This document shows, one piece after another, positions 27,978 through 35,633 of a DNA stretch of 64,000 nucleotides (positions are counted from its first letter, which is position 1; each line of letters starts with the position of its first letter). The position numbers and the translations under genes were made by a program. This DNA comes from Pontibacter arcticus. Its GTDB lineage: Bacteria > Bacteroidota > Bacteroidia > Cytophagales > Hymenobacteraceae. The stretch covers positions 837,466 to 901,465 of the forward strand of contig NZ_QMDV01000002.1 in NCBI RefSeq assembly GCF_003284895.1. The letters run 5' to 3'. The notes beneath the pieces are model-generated. The model searched no databases and was not told where the DNA came from. It was given only the letters and a program-made list of their open reading frames with translations.

Positions 27978-27985
27978 CAAAGGTA
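27978..27985 (-). promoter_or_regulatory. -7 box (TACCTTTG) of the ccoI promoter
   Basis: Perfect TAnnTTTG match on the minus strand, 26 bases upstream of the ccoI ATG. Its first base is 29.5 bases from the centre of the dyad at 28009-28020. Confidence 0.7.
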
Positions 27986-28008
27986 GAGACCGCCGCAACG
28001 GCAAAAGA

Positions 28009-28020
28009 TGACAATGATCA
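28009..28020 (-). promoter_or_regulatory. Crp/Fnr-type operator upstream of ccoI
   Basis: Dyad TGAT-N4-GTCA on the minus strand (one half-site is TGAT) followed by the shared TCTTTT. It matches the sites before ccoNO and ccoG in sequence and promoter spacing. Confidence 0.7.
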
Positions 28021-28174
28021 TTTCCCAGGCTGATACTTATCAATCAAGCGCTGGTGAAGTATAAATCTGAGATTTCAGTTAAGTTGTAATAGCGGGTTCA
28101 GGGCTGTTTAAAAGTATCAATAGTAAATGCAGTGACTTCCGCTGAAGCATCTGCACTTTTATACTTTTTAATTC

Positions 28175-28582
28175 CTAATCAGGTGTATAGGCTGTGAATT
28201 TTTTATCGCTGTAGAAGATGATGATCTTTTCGATCTGCCTGTCAGTTTGAGGTTGCGCGAGTAATTCGGAAACCAGGAATTGCTCCTGTGGCGGTTGCTT
28301 CTGCTCAGAGGGTTTAGCTTCTGATTTGGACTCCTCTTCCCGAGTAGCTTTTGCAGGCTTCTGCTCATTCAGTTTCTTCAGCATCTGCCCTTTGCCTAAC
28401 AGCAACCATTCCAGGCTAATGTCATCGTGCTCCTGCAGGATTTTCGTGATCACTTCCAGGCTGGGCTTGTTGCGTCCGCTCATAATATGGCTTAGCACTG
28501 CCCTCGGAATTTCGATGCCATCCGCAAACTGCGAAGCACTCAGGTTTTTATATGTAATTAATTCCCTGATTCTCTCTACCAT
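28175..28582 (-). CDS. XRE-family helix-turn-helix transcriptional regulator
   Basis: DNA-binding protein of 135 residues. The HTH_3 domain covers residues 1-65; recognition region ASQFADGIEIPRAVLSHIMSGRNKPSLEVITKIL. It is followed by ISLEWLLLGKGQML, a sequence common in Bacteroidota XRE regulators. The C-terminal half is charged, Gln/Glu/Lys/Pro-rich and low in complexity, ending in a short hydrophobic segment (KIIIFYSDKKFTAY). The start at 28582 is an ATG. Two -7 boxes (TACATTTG) and a TGTTTACA/TGTAAACA dyad cover its promoter, which suggests autoregulation. The ORF is monocistronic. Target genes are unknown. Confidence 0.88.
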   Translation of the reverse strand: MVERIRELITYKNLSASQFADGIEIPRAVLSHIMSGRNKPSLEVITKILQEHDDISLEWLLLGKGQMLKKLNEQKPAKATREEESKSEAKPSEQKQPPQEQFLVSELLAQPQTDRQIEKIIIFYSDKKFTAYTPD

Positions 28583-28588
28583 AGTTAT

Positions 28589-28617
28589 TGTTTACAAATG
28601 TATAACAAATGTAAACA
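28589..28617 (-). promoter_or_regulatory. promoter and probable operator of the XRE gene
   Basis: Dyad TGTTTACA-N13-TGTAAACA. Two overlapping -7 candidates (TACATTTG, minus strand, at 28595-28602 and 28606-28613) lie within it, so a protein bound here would block initiation. The 15-base half-site starting GTTTACAAATG recurs at 28744 inside a perfect palindrome. A shorter palindrome TTACAATTGTAA is at 28651-28662. Confidence 0.6.
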
Positions 28618-28742
28618 GTAAAATTTTATTTCAAACAATAATTTACCTATTTACAATTGTAACTAAATATATTATTTCATACTTTAGATATAAGTTACAG
28701 CAAAACAATAAGTTACAATTTAAAACAAAAGCAATTTATGAT

Positions 28743-28772
28743 AGTTTACAAATGTATATACATTTGTAAACT
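28743..28772. promoter_or_regulatory. 30-bp perfect palindrome, probable XRE-type operator
   Basis: The left half runs 28743-28757 (AGTTTACAAATGTAT) and the right half is its exact complement. It carries the same half-site as the XRE promoter, 150 bases away, but no gene begins beside it on either strand. It lies at the edge of a very AT-rich stretch (about 28590-28760). Confidence 0.6.
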
Positions 28773-28900
28773 CGACTTTGCATTAATCCTAACCTGTTAC
28801 AAATCAGCATTTTTGATGTTACAAGGGTACATTTTATAACTGCTAATCTTCGACATTGAAAAGAGCACAAATCACTAACTGACATTGTGTCATTGCTACA

Positions 28901-28942
28901 TTACCCTTTTGTGGATAACTCGAGTTATCCACAAAAGGGTAA
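28901..28942. other. 42-bp perfect palindrome with two inverted DnaA boxes
   Basis: Centre is CG at 28921-28922. Each arm contains a full consensus DnaA box: TTATCCACA at 28925-28933 and its complement TGTGGATAA at 28910-28918, separated by CTCGAG. Outer arms are perfect to TTACCC/GGGTAA. A simple terminator is unlikely, as the core is a known protein-binding motif and no gene ends beside it. Could be an origin, a DnaA regulatory site or a titration site. Confidence 0.7.
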
Positions 28943-29111
28943 AATACTACGTTTAAGCGCTTTATCACACGTTGTTGAAGTGGCAGATGAACCTGCTCTT
29001 TTAGCATACTTTCTGCTTTATGATGTGTTTTAAGCGATGTCAAGGCTAAAATTGAAAGTATAAAGTAGTTCCGGCGTATTAATTCGAACTCAAAAGTATA
29101 GGCATATAAAA

Positions 29112-29148
29112 AAGCTGACCTGTACATTTGTAGTGCACCGGCCAGCTT
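29112..29148 (-). terminator. terminator of the cupredoxin lipoprotein gene
   Basis: Stem AAGCTGaCC with GGcCAGCTT (one mismatch), loop about 19 bases, U-run in the leftward transcript from the A-run at 29108-29113. Confidence 0.55.
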
Positions 29149-29177
29149 CAGGAACTGTTTACAGTATAAGGGCTTAA

Positions 29178-29750
29178 CTATTCTACCAGCATCATGCCGT
29201 GCATTTTCTGATAGTGTTCGGGGTACGTGCAAACAAAGTCGTACTGCCCTTTTTTATCTGGTACCTTGAACTCCAGCTTTACCCGCTGGCCCGGTAATGC
29301 TAATGGAGAAGCAGCAATAACAGCTGAGTCTTTTGGTATGTAGTTACCTGGTGAGCCAATCTTAGCACCTGCCAGCGCCACAGCTTTAGCCATCCCTTTT
29401 TTCGTGATCACCAGGTTATGGATCATAGGCATATCCAGGCCTTCGTTTACCAGGGTTATGATGGCATCGGAACCAGCCTTAAAGCGAATAGTATCTTTAT
29501 CAAAGCTAATATCCTGCAGCGTGTTTCCTCTGGCATATACCATTAGAGCCTCCTTTGTTGGTGCAGGCAATACTGCTTTTACAGAATCGTCCTGCTGTAA
29601 CTGTTTAAGCGTGCCTGCCAATGACGTGGAATCCACTTCAGGTTTGAGTTCTGCTGTTTGGTTTATTTCTTTTTCAGAACCACACGAAACCAAAGCAGCA
29701 AGTATAATCATACTTGCTGCGCTTGTAAGCTTAAATGTCTTTCTCAACAT
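29178..29750 (-). CDS. plastocyanin/azurin-like cupredoxin lipoprotein
   Basis: Envelope blue-copper protein of 190 residues. The N-terminus is a lipoprotein signal with lipobox ALVSC (Cys about 23). A linker follows, then a cupredoxin fold from about residue 75. Type 1 copper ligands are visible: His in MIHNLVI and Cys-His-Met in CTYPEHYQKM. It is likely an electron carrier at the membrane surface, in the manner of auracyanin. It lies near the cbb3 cluster, but separated from it by the XRE gene and the 595-base spacer, so an oxidase link is only a suggestion. Confidence 0.9.
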   Translation of the reverse strand: MLRKTFKLTSAASMIILAALVSCGSEKEINQTAELKPEVDSTSLAGTLKQLQQDDSVKAVLPAPTKEALMVYARGNTLQDISFDKDTIRFKAGSDAIITLVNEGLDMPMIHNLVITKKGMAKAVALAGAKIGSPGNYIPKDSAVIAASPLALPGQRVKLEFKVPDKKGQYDFVCTYPEHYQKMHGMMLVE

Positions 29751-29791
29751 TGCTTTTATTTAGTTTTGAATAACTTTTACTGCATCTGGTC

Positions 29792-31513
29792 TTAGCCGAA
29801 ATATTCCTGCTCCAGTTTTTTGTCATGCTTATACAGGTCTTCCCGGAAATGGATATCACCATTCTCATCCACCCAGCTTGTAAAGTATACCAGGTAAACC
29901 TGTACTTGCTTAGGCAGCGTGATCCATTTTTCTTCCCCACCATTCATGGTTTCTCTGATGCTGCTCTCGTCCCACTCATTCATACCTTTTAAGAGGTATT
30001 TGGCAAGCTCTACGGGCTTCTCTACGCGTACACAGCCATGGCTGAAGTTACGCTCAGTCTGTGCAAACAGCGCATCCGCAGGTGTATCGTGCAGGTAAAC
30101 GGCATACTCATTCGGGAACAGGAATTTAATGGAGCCCAGCGAGTTTTTAGGTCCTGGCTTTTCACGCACCATATACGGGAAGTTTTTCTCTGTTACGCCA
30201 GCCCAATCAATGGAAGATTCTGAAATAGGCTTTGGTTCTTTCTCTTTCGTAACAATCTCCATGTTGTTGTTGGCCAGCCAGCCGGGGTTGTTCAGCATTT
30301 TAGGCTTTATTTCCTTTTCAACAATGCTGTTTGGAACGTTCCAGTAAGGCGCTAATACCACATACTCCAGCTTATCACTAAAGATCGGTGTCGAGTTCAT
30401 GGTCTTCCCCACAATCACCCGCATCTCCATCACTTTTTTGTAGGCACGCTCCGCATCCGGCTCGCCATCCTCGTCTTCGTAAATGTATAATTTATATTCC
30501 GGAATGTTCACCCAGATATACCGTTGGTCCAGGCTTTTAGGTACCATCCGTTTCGGTATCCAGCGCCAGCGTTCCATATTGATCATGATTTGCTGGATGC
30601 GCTCGCTAACCGGAATGTTCATGGTTTTTAACGTATGACCGCCTACAACGCCGTCCGTATCCAGACCATGCAGGGCCTGAAATTTCTTCACCTGCGTTTC
30701 TAACTGGGCATCATACAGGCGCATTTTAGGGTCGTTTACATTAAGCTTGCCAAAAGGGTCTAAGCGCTTGCGTAAGGCCAGCACCACCTGGGTGGTATCT
30801 CCTTTTTTAATCGATTTTAAGTTACCCAACTCCACTTTCTGCCAGCCGCCTTTTTGCTCCAGCGTACGATACTCCTTCAGTTTATCGCGCAGTTTGCTGT
30901 AACCGGCATGCAGGGCCTCAAACTCATAATACGGGTAGGTACTTTCACGCTCGCGCAAAATTGTTTGCAGGGCTTTATGAAGTTTTATCTTATTCTTTTT
31001 AACATCCCATGTTATGGTATTATCCGCTTTCGGGTCTACACGGCCGGTATAAAAATCGGAAGCATAATGAAAGTAGGAAGCGGTTAAGCCAACATCAATC
31101 TTTTTCTGAAGTTCAATTTTAACAGAATCGTCCGCCTCTTCATACTGTTTAATTAATGTCGGAAAGTCAACAAGTTTATACTGTTTAGGATCAAGTCCTT
31201 CTTTGGAGGCATTGTTCACAGCTTCCAAGAACTTATCTGCTTCCGGCACCAGGTTATCACCTCTGAACCAGGCAAGTTTGTAATCCCGGTCTCCGTAAAA
31301 CAGGTACATGAGTTCTTTCTGTTTTTTGAAGTCAGGAACCTGGCTTATGTAGTTTAAGATATAAAGACTGTCTGTTTTTACCTCTTTTTCATCAGCTTTA
31401 GTAAATAGGCCTTTCTCATCAGAGTCTGATTTATTACTGCAACCACTGATCGATAAGCTAAGGGCAACGGGTATCAGCAACCCGAAGGAGTATTTTAAAA
31501 ATGAAGGGTTCAT
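29792..31513 (-). CDS. L,D-transpeptidase (LdtD/YcbB-like) lipoprotein
   Basis: Peptidoglycan cross-linking enzyme of 573 residues from the ATG at 31513. That start gives a clean lipoprotein signal (MNPSFLKYSFGLL..SISGC); the longer frame to 31582 adds 23 residues without sense. An N-terminal YcbB scaffold domain is followed by a PG_binding_1 domain (QVKKFQALHGLDTDGVVGGHTL). The YkuD catalytic domain has the motif SHGCVRVEKP with the active-site Cys. It is a periplasmic-facing lipoprotein that probably makes 3-3 cross-links or tethers lipoproteins. The cupredoxin gene follows 41 bases downstream on the same strand. Confidence 0.93.
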   Translation of the reverse strand: MNPSFLKYSFGLLIPVALSLSISGCSNKSDSDEKGLFTKADEKEVKTDSLYILNYISQVPDFKKQKELMYLFYGDRDYKLAWFRGDNLVPEADKFLEAVNNASKEGLDPKQYKLVDFPTLIKQYEEADDSVKIELQKKIDVGLTASYFHYASDFYTGRVDPKADNTITWDVKKNKIKLHKALQTILRERESTYPYYEFEALHAGYSKLRDKLKEYRTLEQKGGWQKVELGNLKSIKKGDTTQVVLALRKRLDPFGKLNVNDPKMRLYDAQLETQVKKFQALHGLDTDGVVGGHTLKTMNIPVSERIQQIMINMERWRWIPKRMVPKSLDQRYIWVNIPEYKLYIYEDEDGEPDAERAYKKVMEMRVIVGKTMNSTPIFSDKLEYVVLAPYWNVPNSIVEKEIKPKMLNNPGWLANNNMEIVTKEKEPKPISESSIDWAGVTEKNFPYMVREKPGPKNSLGSIKFLFPNEYAVYLHDTPADALFAQTERNFSHGCVRVEKPVELAKYLLKGMNEWDESSIRETMNGGEEKWITLPKQVQVYLVYFTSWVDENGDIHFREDLYKHDKKLEQEYFG

Positions 31514-31847
31514 ATAATAGCGAAAGTTTAGGCGCTGCACTATACTTGCATACAGGCAACAGGTACAAAGTCTTTGAATCAAATAATAGATTCTTAGTTT
31601 TTTAATATTGAAATCAGCTTGTCAGCTAGATTTGGGCATCTCTGCTTTATGTACTACAATAAAGCGTAAAATGTTATCCCTAATTAGAGTTGCCTGAATT
31701 CAGAAATTAATTTGTGTTTCAACATCAGGCCGGGTTGCTTACAGTTGTTGAGAAGTATACCTCCTGTCTCTTTGCAGCACCTTTGGAATGATTTTTTCTG
31801 GTTCAGCTTAAATAGCTAACTTACACCATTTATATTCCAGAAAACCT
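31514..31847. other. intergenic region between divergent genes
   Basis: 334 bases separating the L,D-transpeptidase (minus) and M1 peptidase (plus) genes. I see no RNA gene, hairpin or exact TAnnTTTG box; CACCTTTG near 31787 is one mismatch from it. Promoters for both genes must lie here. Confidence 0.4.
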
Positions 31848-33755
31848 ATGAAACTATACCACCGTTGCTTACTGGGCATCAGTATGGCCGGAAGCCTGCA
31901 ACTGGCCTCCTGCGCTACTAAAACCAATACGAAAACCTCGACCTCAGAAACTATGACAACCGAACAAAAAGCACTGGAAACGGCCTCCGCAGATGTGCAC
32001 AGTTACGCCCGGCCCGCCGAAGCTGTAGCCAAACACCTGGACCTGGATATTGCCGTTGATTTTAATTCAAAAACTATTTCAGGCACTGCCTCTTACCTGA
32101 TCGATAACCTGACCAAGACGAATGAGATCGTGTTTGATGTACGCGGCTTGCAGATCGAGAAAGTATACTTAGGCGATAACAAAGAAGAGACAACTTTTAC
32201 TTTAGGTGAAAACAACACTTTTTTAGGCCAGCCTTTAACAGTAAACATTAAGCCTGATACACGTACAGTAACCATCCAGTATAAAACGTCTGCTGATGCC
32301 GCTGCCCTGCAATGGCTGAACCCGCAGCAGACTGCCGGCAAAAAATACCCGTTCCTGTTCACGCAATCACAAGCCATCCTGGCCCGCACCTGGATTCCGA
32401 TCCAGGATAGCCCCGGCATCCGGATTACCTACAACGCCACCGTAAAAGTGCCCAAAGAACTGCTTGCCGTAATGAGCGCCAGCAACCCGCAAGAGAAAAA
32501 CAGTTCAGGAGTTTATACTTTTGAGATGAAGCAGCCTATTCCGTCTTACCTGATGGCGCTCTCGGTGGGTGATTTAGTATTTAGTAAAGTTGGCCCGCAG
32601 ACGGGTATTTATGCCGAGCCGGCTACTATTGAAGCTGCCGCTTACGAGTTTGCTGAGATGGATAAAATGCTGGTGGCCGCCGAAAAGATCTATGGCAAGT
32701 ATAGATGGGATCGTTACGATTTGCTGGTGTTGCCTCCATCCTTCCCGTTTGGTGGGATGGAAAACCCGCGCCTGACCTTTGTAACGCCAACCGTACTGGC
32801 CAAAGACAGATCGCTTACCAGCCTGATTGCGCACGAACTGGCCCATAGTTGGAGCGGCAACCTGGTAACAAACGCAACCTGGAACGATTTCTGGCTGAAC
32901 GAAGGCTTTACAGTATACTTTGAGCGCCGCATCATGGAAGAAATCTACGGCAAAGAGTATGCAGCCATGCTAAACGTACTTGGATACCAGGATCTACAGC
33001 ATACCCTAGATGATATTGGCAGGCAAAACGAAGACACCCGCCTGAAACTGGACCTGGAAGGACGAGACCCGGATGAAGGCCTGACGGACATTGCCTACGA
33101 AAAAGGAAACGCTTTTCTGCAGAACATTGAGCGTGCCGTGGGCCGTGAAAAGTTCGATCAGTTTGTAAACAAATACTTTAACACCTTCGCTTTTAAAAGC
33201 ACTAACACAGATCTTTTCCTTGATTTCCTGAGAACAGAGTTAATTAAGGGCGATGAGGAATTGGCAGAAAAAATCAATATTGAAGGATGGGTGTTTTCGC
33301 CGGGCTTGCCTGCTGATGTGCAGAAGCCGGAATCAACCCGTTTTGCTGCCGTAGCTGCTACTTATACTTCCTGGGCAAACGGAACGCCTGCCAAACAACT
33401 AGATACAAAAGACTGGTCGAGCCACGAATGGCTGCACTTTATACGCTTGCTTCCAGCTAAAATGACGCCGCAACAGTTAACGGACCTGGATACAGCATTT
33501 GGCTTTACAAACTCCGGCAACTCTGAAGTTTTAGCGGCCTGGCTGTTACATACCATTAATAACAAGTATACCAAAGCCGACAAAGCCCTGGAAACGTTCC
33601 TGGTAAATGTGGGCCGCCGCAAATTCCTGATTCCCCTTTACAAAGCACTGCTGCAAACGCCTGAAGGTAAAAAGAAAGCCTTAGCCATTTACGCCAAGGC
33701 CCGGCCAAATTACCATGCCGTGTCTACTGTTACTATAGATGATATGCTGAAATAG
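31848..33755 (+). CDS. M1 family zinc aminopeptidase lipoprotein (leukotriene A4 hydrolase-like)
   Basis: Protein of 635 residues. Lipoprotein signal with lipobox QLASC (Cys about 22), so envelope-anchored. It has an N-terminal beta domain, the substrate motif GGMENPR, zinc-binding HELAHSW (His329, Glu330, His333) and the third ligand in NEGFTVYFE (Glu352). The C-terminal helical domain resembles leukotriene A4 hydrolase (LPAKMTPQQLTDLDTAFGF). Likely releases N-terminal amino acids from peptides outside the cytoplasm. Two adjacent octamers and a strong terminator follow the stop codon. Confidence 0.94.
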   Translation: MKLYHRCLLGISMAGSLQLASCATKTNTKTSTSETMTTEQKALETASADVHSYARPAEAVAKHLDLDIAVDFNSKTISGTASYLIDNLTKTNEIVFDVRGLQIEKVYLGDNKEETTFTLGENNTFLGQPLTVNIKPDTRTVTIQYKTSADAAALQWLNPQQTAGKKYPFLFTQSQAILARTWIPIQDSPGIRITYNATVKVPKELLAVMSASNPQEKNSSGVYTFEMKQPIPSYLMALSVGDLVFSKVGPQTGIYAEPATIEAAAYEFAEMDKMLVAAEKIYGKYRWDRYDLLVLPPSFPFGGMENPRLTFVTPTVLAKDRSLTSLIAHELAHSWSGNLVTNATWNDFWLNEGFTVYFERRIMEEIYGKEYAAMLNVLGYQDLQHTLDDIGRQNEDTRLKLDLEGRDPDEGLTDIAYEKGNAFLQNIERAVGREKFDQFVNKYFNTFAFKSTNTDLFLDFLRTELIKGDEELAEKINIEGWVFSPGLPADVQKPESTRFAAVAATYTSWANGTPAKQLDTKDWSSHEWLHFIRLLPAKMTPQQLTDLDTAFGFTNSGNSEVLAAWLLHTINNKYTKADKALETFLVNVGRRKFLIPLYKALLQTPEGKKKALAIYAKARPNYHAVSTVTIDDMLK

Positions 33756-33777
33756 TAAGTATAAAAGTATAAACCAT

Positions 33778-33814
33778 AAAAAATCCCGGCTTAACCTATA
33801 AGCCGGGATTTTTT
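33778..33814. terminator. terminator after the M1 peptidase gene
   Basis: Perfect 16-bp stem (AAAAAATCCCGGCTTA and complement) with a 5-base loop. A-run and T-run on the two sides allow function in both directions. Confidence 0.88.
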
Positions 33815-33835
33815 ATGCAAAGTATAAAACACGAA

Positions 33836-33891
33836 AAAGCTCTGTCACTTTCTGACCTGCTTGGGGAAGCCAGGCGAATGTACAGAGCTTT
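33836..33891 (-). terminator. terminator of the ferritin-like gene
   Basis: Arms AAAGCTCTGT (33836-33845) and ACAGAGCTTT (33882-33891) with a 36-base loop; U-run in the leftward RNA from A33834-33838. The long loop is unusual. Confidence 0.5.
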
Positions 33892-33918
33892 CTAGGTTTC
33901 GTAGGGAGTAAGTTATAC

Positions 33919-34407
33919 TTACTCAGCTTTTTTGTTTACTGTATTTTCTGCAATCTCAGTAAGTAGCAGATCAGTTTCTTTTTCTTCGTTAAGTGTGATA
34001 TGCAATTGCTCGGCTACATCATTTAAACCAAGTTGCTTGGCATAAGTGCAAACAGTACCGTAAGCAGCGATCTCGTAATGCTCCACGCGCTGTGCGCTGG
34101 CAATAAGGGCAGCATCCATTACGCTTTTATCAGCTTTCTCGCTCATCATAGATTCTGCTTCTTTAATGATGCCTTCCATCGCTTTGCATTTCTCAGCTTT
34201 TGCTTTTTCGCCCATCATTTCAAACACAGATTCCAGTCTTTCGATCTGCTTTTCTGTCATTTGAAGGTGGTCTTTAAAAGCGGCTTTTAGTTTGGTTGAT
34301 GACGTTGCTTCGATCATCTTTGGCAGTGCTTTCGTAATCTGGTGTTCTGCACTGTAAATATCTTGTAATTCGTGAAGAAGCAAATCATTCAGGTTGTTAA
34401 GTTTCAT
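33919..34407 (-). CDS. DUF892 ferritin-like protein (YciE/YciF family)
   Basis: All-helical protein of 162 residues beginning MKLNNLNDLLLHELQDIYSAEHQITKALPKMIEA, the family signature. Metal ligands typical of ferritin-like bundles are seen as E13, E21/H22, E67 region and E-x-x-H pairs (RVEHYEIAAYG). Members are induced by stress in enterobacteria; the exact role is unclear. It is transcribed alone. Confidence 0.92.
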   Translation of the reverse strand: MKLNNLNDLLLHELQDIYSAEHQITKALPKMIEATSSTKLKAAFKDHLQMTEKQIERLESVFEMMGEKAKAEKCKAMEGIIKEAESMMSEKADKSVMDAALIASAQRVEHYEIAAYGTVCTYAKQLGLNDVAEQLHITLNEEKETDLLLTEIAENTVNKKAE

Positions 34408-34712
34408 AGCTTGGAAAGGTTACGCGTTTAGGTTTTCTATTAAGTTTGTGTCAATCTATACGGCCGAGATAATTTGGGGTTTTATAAAATATAATTTTTA
34501 ATAGTATAATAACACAGTACATCAAACTGATTACTTAAATATATAATATTATTAATACAAAGTATAGAGTTGAACTATTAAAGAAGTAGGTGAATTGCTT
34601 TTACTGAAACGATTTTAGCTGAAATCGGTACCCTACTATAGCTATACTTTATATCTGATGAAAAATCGGCTAAAAGAGTAAAACAGCCCATATCAAAATA
34701 ACAGCGTTACCA
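34408..34712. other. AT-rich intergenic region
   Basis: 305 bases between the divergent ferritin-like and cyanophycinase genes. Very AT-rich around 34480-34580. I see no RNA gene, strong hairpin or exact -7 box. Confidence 0.4.
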
Positions 34713-35606
34713 GTGGATAAACCTAAAGGAAAATTAATTGCAGTTGGCGGAAACGAAGACAAGGGAACCTACCCGAATCCCAAAACAAAAAAGAAATACT
34801 ACCTCGATTTTTTTGAACTGGGAATTCTGAAACGTTTTCTGCAGGAAATACCCGCTGCTACCCCGCAAATAGAAGTGATCACGACTGCCTCTATGATTCC
34901 GGAAGAAGTGGGCGAACGCTATTTAAGTGCTTTCCGGATTCTGGGCTGCGATAAGGTTAACCTGATGCACATCCGCAACAACGAAGATGTTTTGCTGCCT
35001 GAATACCTGGAAAGAGTAAAAAACGCGGACGGCATCATGTTTAGTGGCGGCGACCAATCCCGGATCACGCGCATTTTTATGAACACCGAACTGCTGGATG
35101 TCATGCGGCACCGTTACTGGCACGAGGATTTTATACTTGCCGGTACCAGCGCAGGTGCTATGGCCATGTCAACGATCATGATCAAAGGCGGCAGTGCTTC
35201 GGAATCGCTATTAAAAGGGGCCGTTAAAATTGCCCAGGGCCTAGACTTGCTGGATAGCGTTATTATTGATACACACTTTGTGAAACGTGCCCGTTTCGGC
35301 AGGCTGATGGAAGCAGTAGTGTCACACCCGAATACGATCGGAATTGGCTTAGGCGAAGATACAGGTGTTTTAATTACGGATGGCCACATGATCGAAACGA
35401 TCGGCTCTAATTTAGTGGTGGTAGTGGACGGGCATAACGTAGGCTATACCAACATCAAGGAAACAGGCACCGGCCGCCCTATCTCTATTGAGAATATGGT
35501 GATGCATGTGCTGGCCAAAGGCAACATTTACGACATCGAGAGTCGCAAATTTTTCAGGGATGCCCACGAAATGAAGGCTGAAATGCAAAAAGCAGAAACT
35601 AAGTAG
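34713..35606 (+). CDS. cphB: cyanophycinase (peptidase S51)
   Basis: Serine peptidase of 297 residues that releases beta-Asp-Arg dipeptides from cyanophycin. The start is GTG at 34713; no ATG is available upstream. The S51 nucleophile motif is GTSAGAMAMS, preceded by MFSGGDQSRI. A His is present in DTHFVKRARFGRL, the family pattern. Length is usual for intracellular cyanophycinases and no signal peptide is seen. It faces an isoaspartyl peptidase gene, which would act on its product. No cyanophycin synthetase is in the window, so exogenous or imported polymer, or a distant synthetase, are both possible. Confidence 0.92.
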   Translation: MDKPKGKLIAVGGNEDKGTYPNPKTKKKYYLDFFELGILKRFLQEIPAATPQIEVITTASMIPEEVGERYLSAFRILGCDKVNLMHIRNNEDVLLPEYLERVKNADGIMFSGGDQSRITRIFMNTELLDVMRHRYWHEDFILAGTSAGAMAMSTIMIKGGSASESLLKGAVKIAQGLDLLDSVIIDTHFVKRARFGRLMEAVVSHPNTIGIGLGEDTGVLITDGHMIETIGSNLVVVVDGHNVGYTNIKETGTGRPISIENMVMHVLAKGNIYDIESRKFFRDAHEMKAEMQKAETK

Positions 35607-35628
35607 CTATACTTTGTTTCTGCTTTTT
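35587..35628. terminator. shared terminator between cyanophycinase and isoaspartyl peptidase genes
   Basis: 13-bp stem AAAAAGCAGAAAC (35587-35599) with its complement at 35616-35628; the left arm overlaps the last codons of the cyanophycinase gene. The octamer TTATACTT follows at once. Confidence 0.82.
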
Positions 35629-35633
35629 TATAC

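Larger units (their letters stand above)
33757..33920. repeat. local cluster of four AAGTATAA/TTATACTT octamers
   Basis: Copies at 33757-33764 and 33765-33772 (directly abutting), 33819-33826 and 33913-33920 (opposite orientation). The first three flank the hairpin at 33778-33814. The fourth touches the end of the ferritin-like gene. Confidence 0.8.

Noticed and set aside
28326..28769. Plus-strand open frame of 147 codons overlapping the XRE gene and its spacer
   Set aside because: Antisense to the XRE gene and low in complexity, with the end in the AT-rich operator stretch; no start signal or homology pattern.
28583..29177. Firm call of the chromosomal origin
   Set aside because: Only two DnaA boxes, no dnaA or typical origin genes and no strand switch to the right; kept as a candidate site only.
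28843..29232. Minus-strand open frame of 129 codons across the DnaA-box palindrome and into the cupredoxin gene
   Set aside because: It overlaps the end of the real cupredoxin gene in another frame and crosses its terminator; no domain or signal is recognisable.
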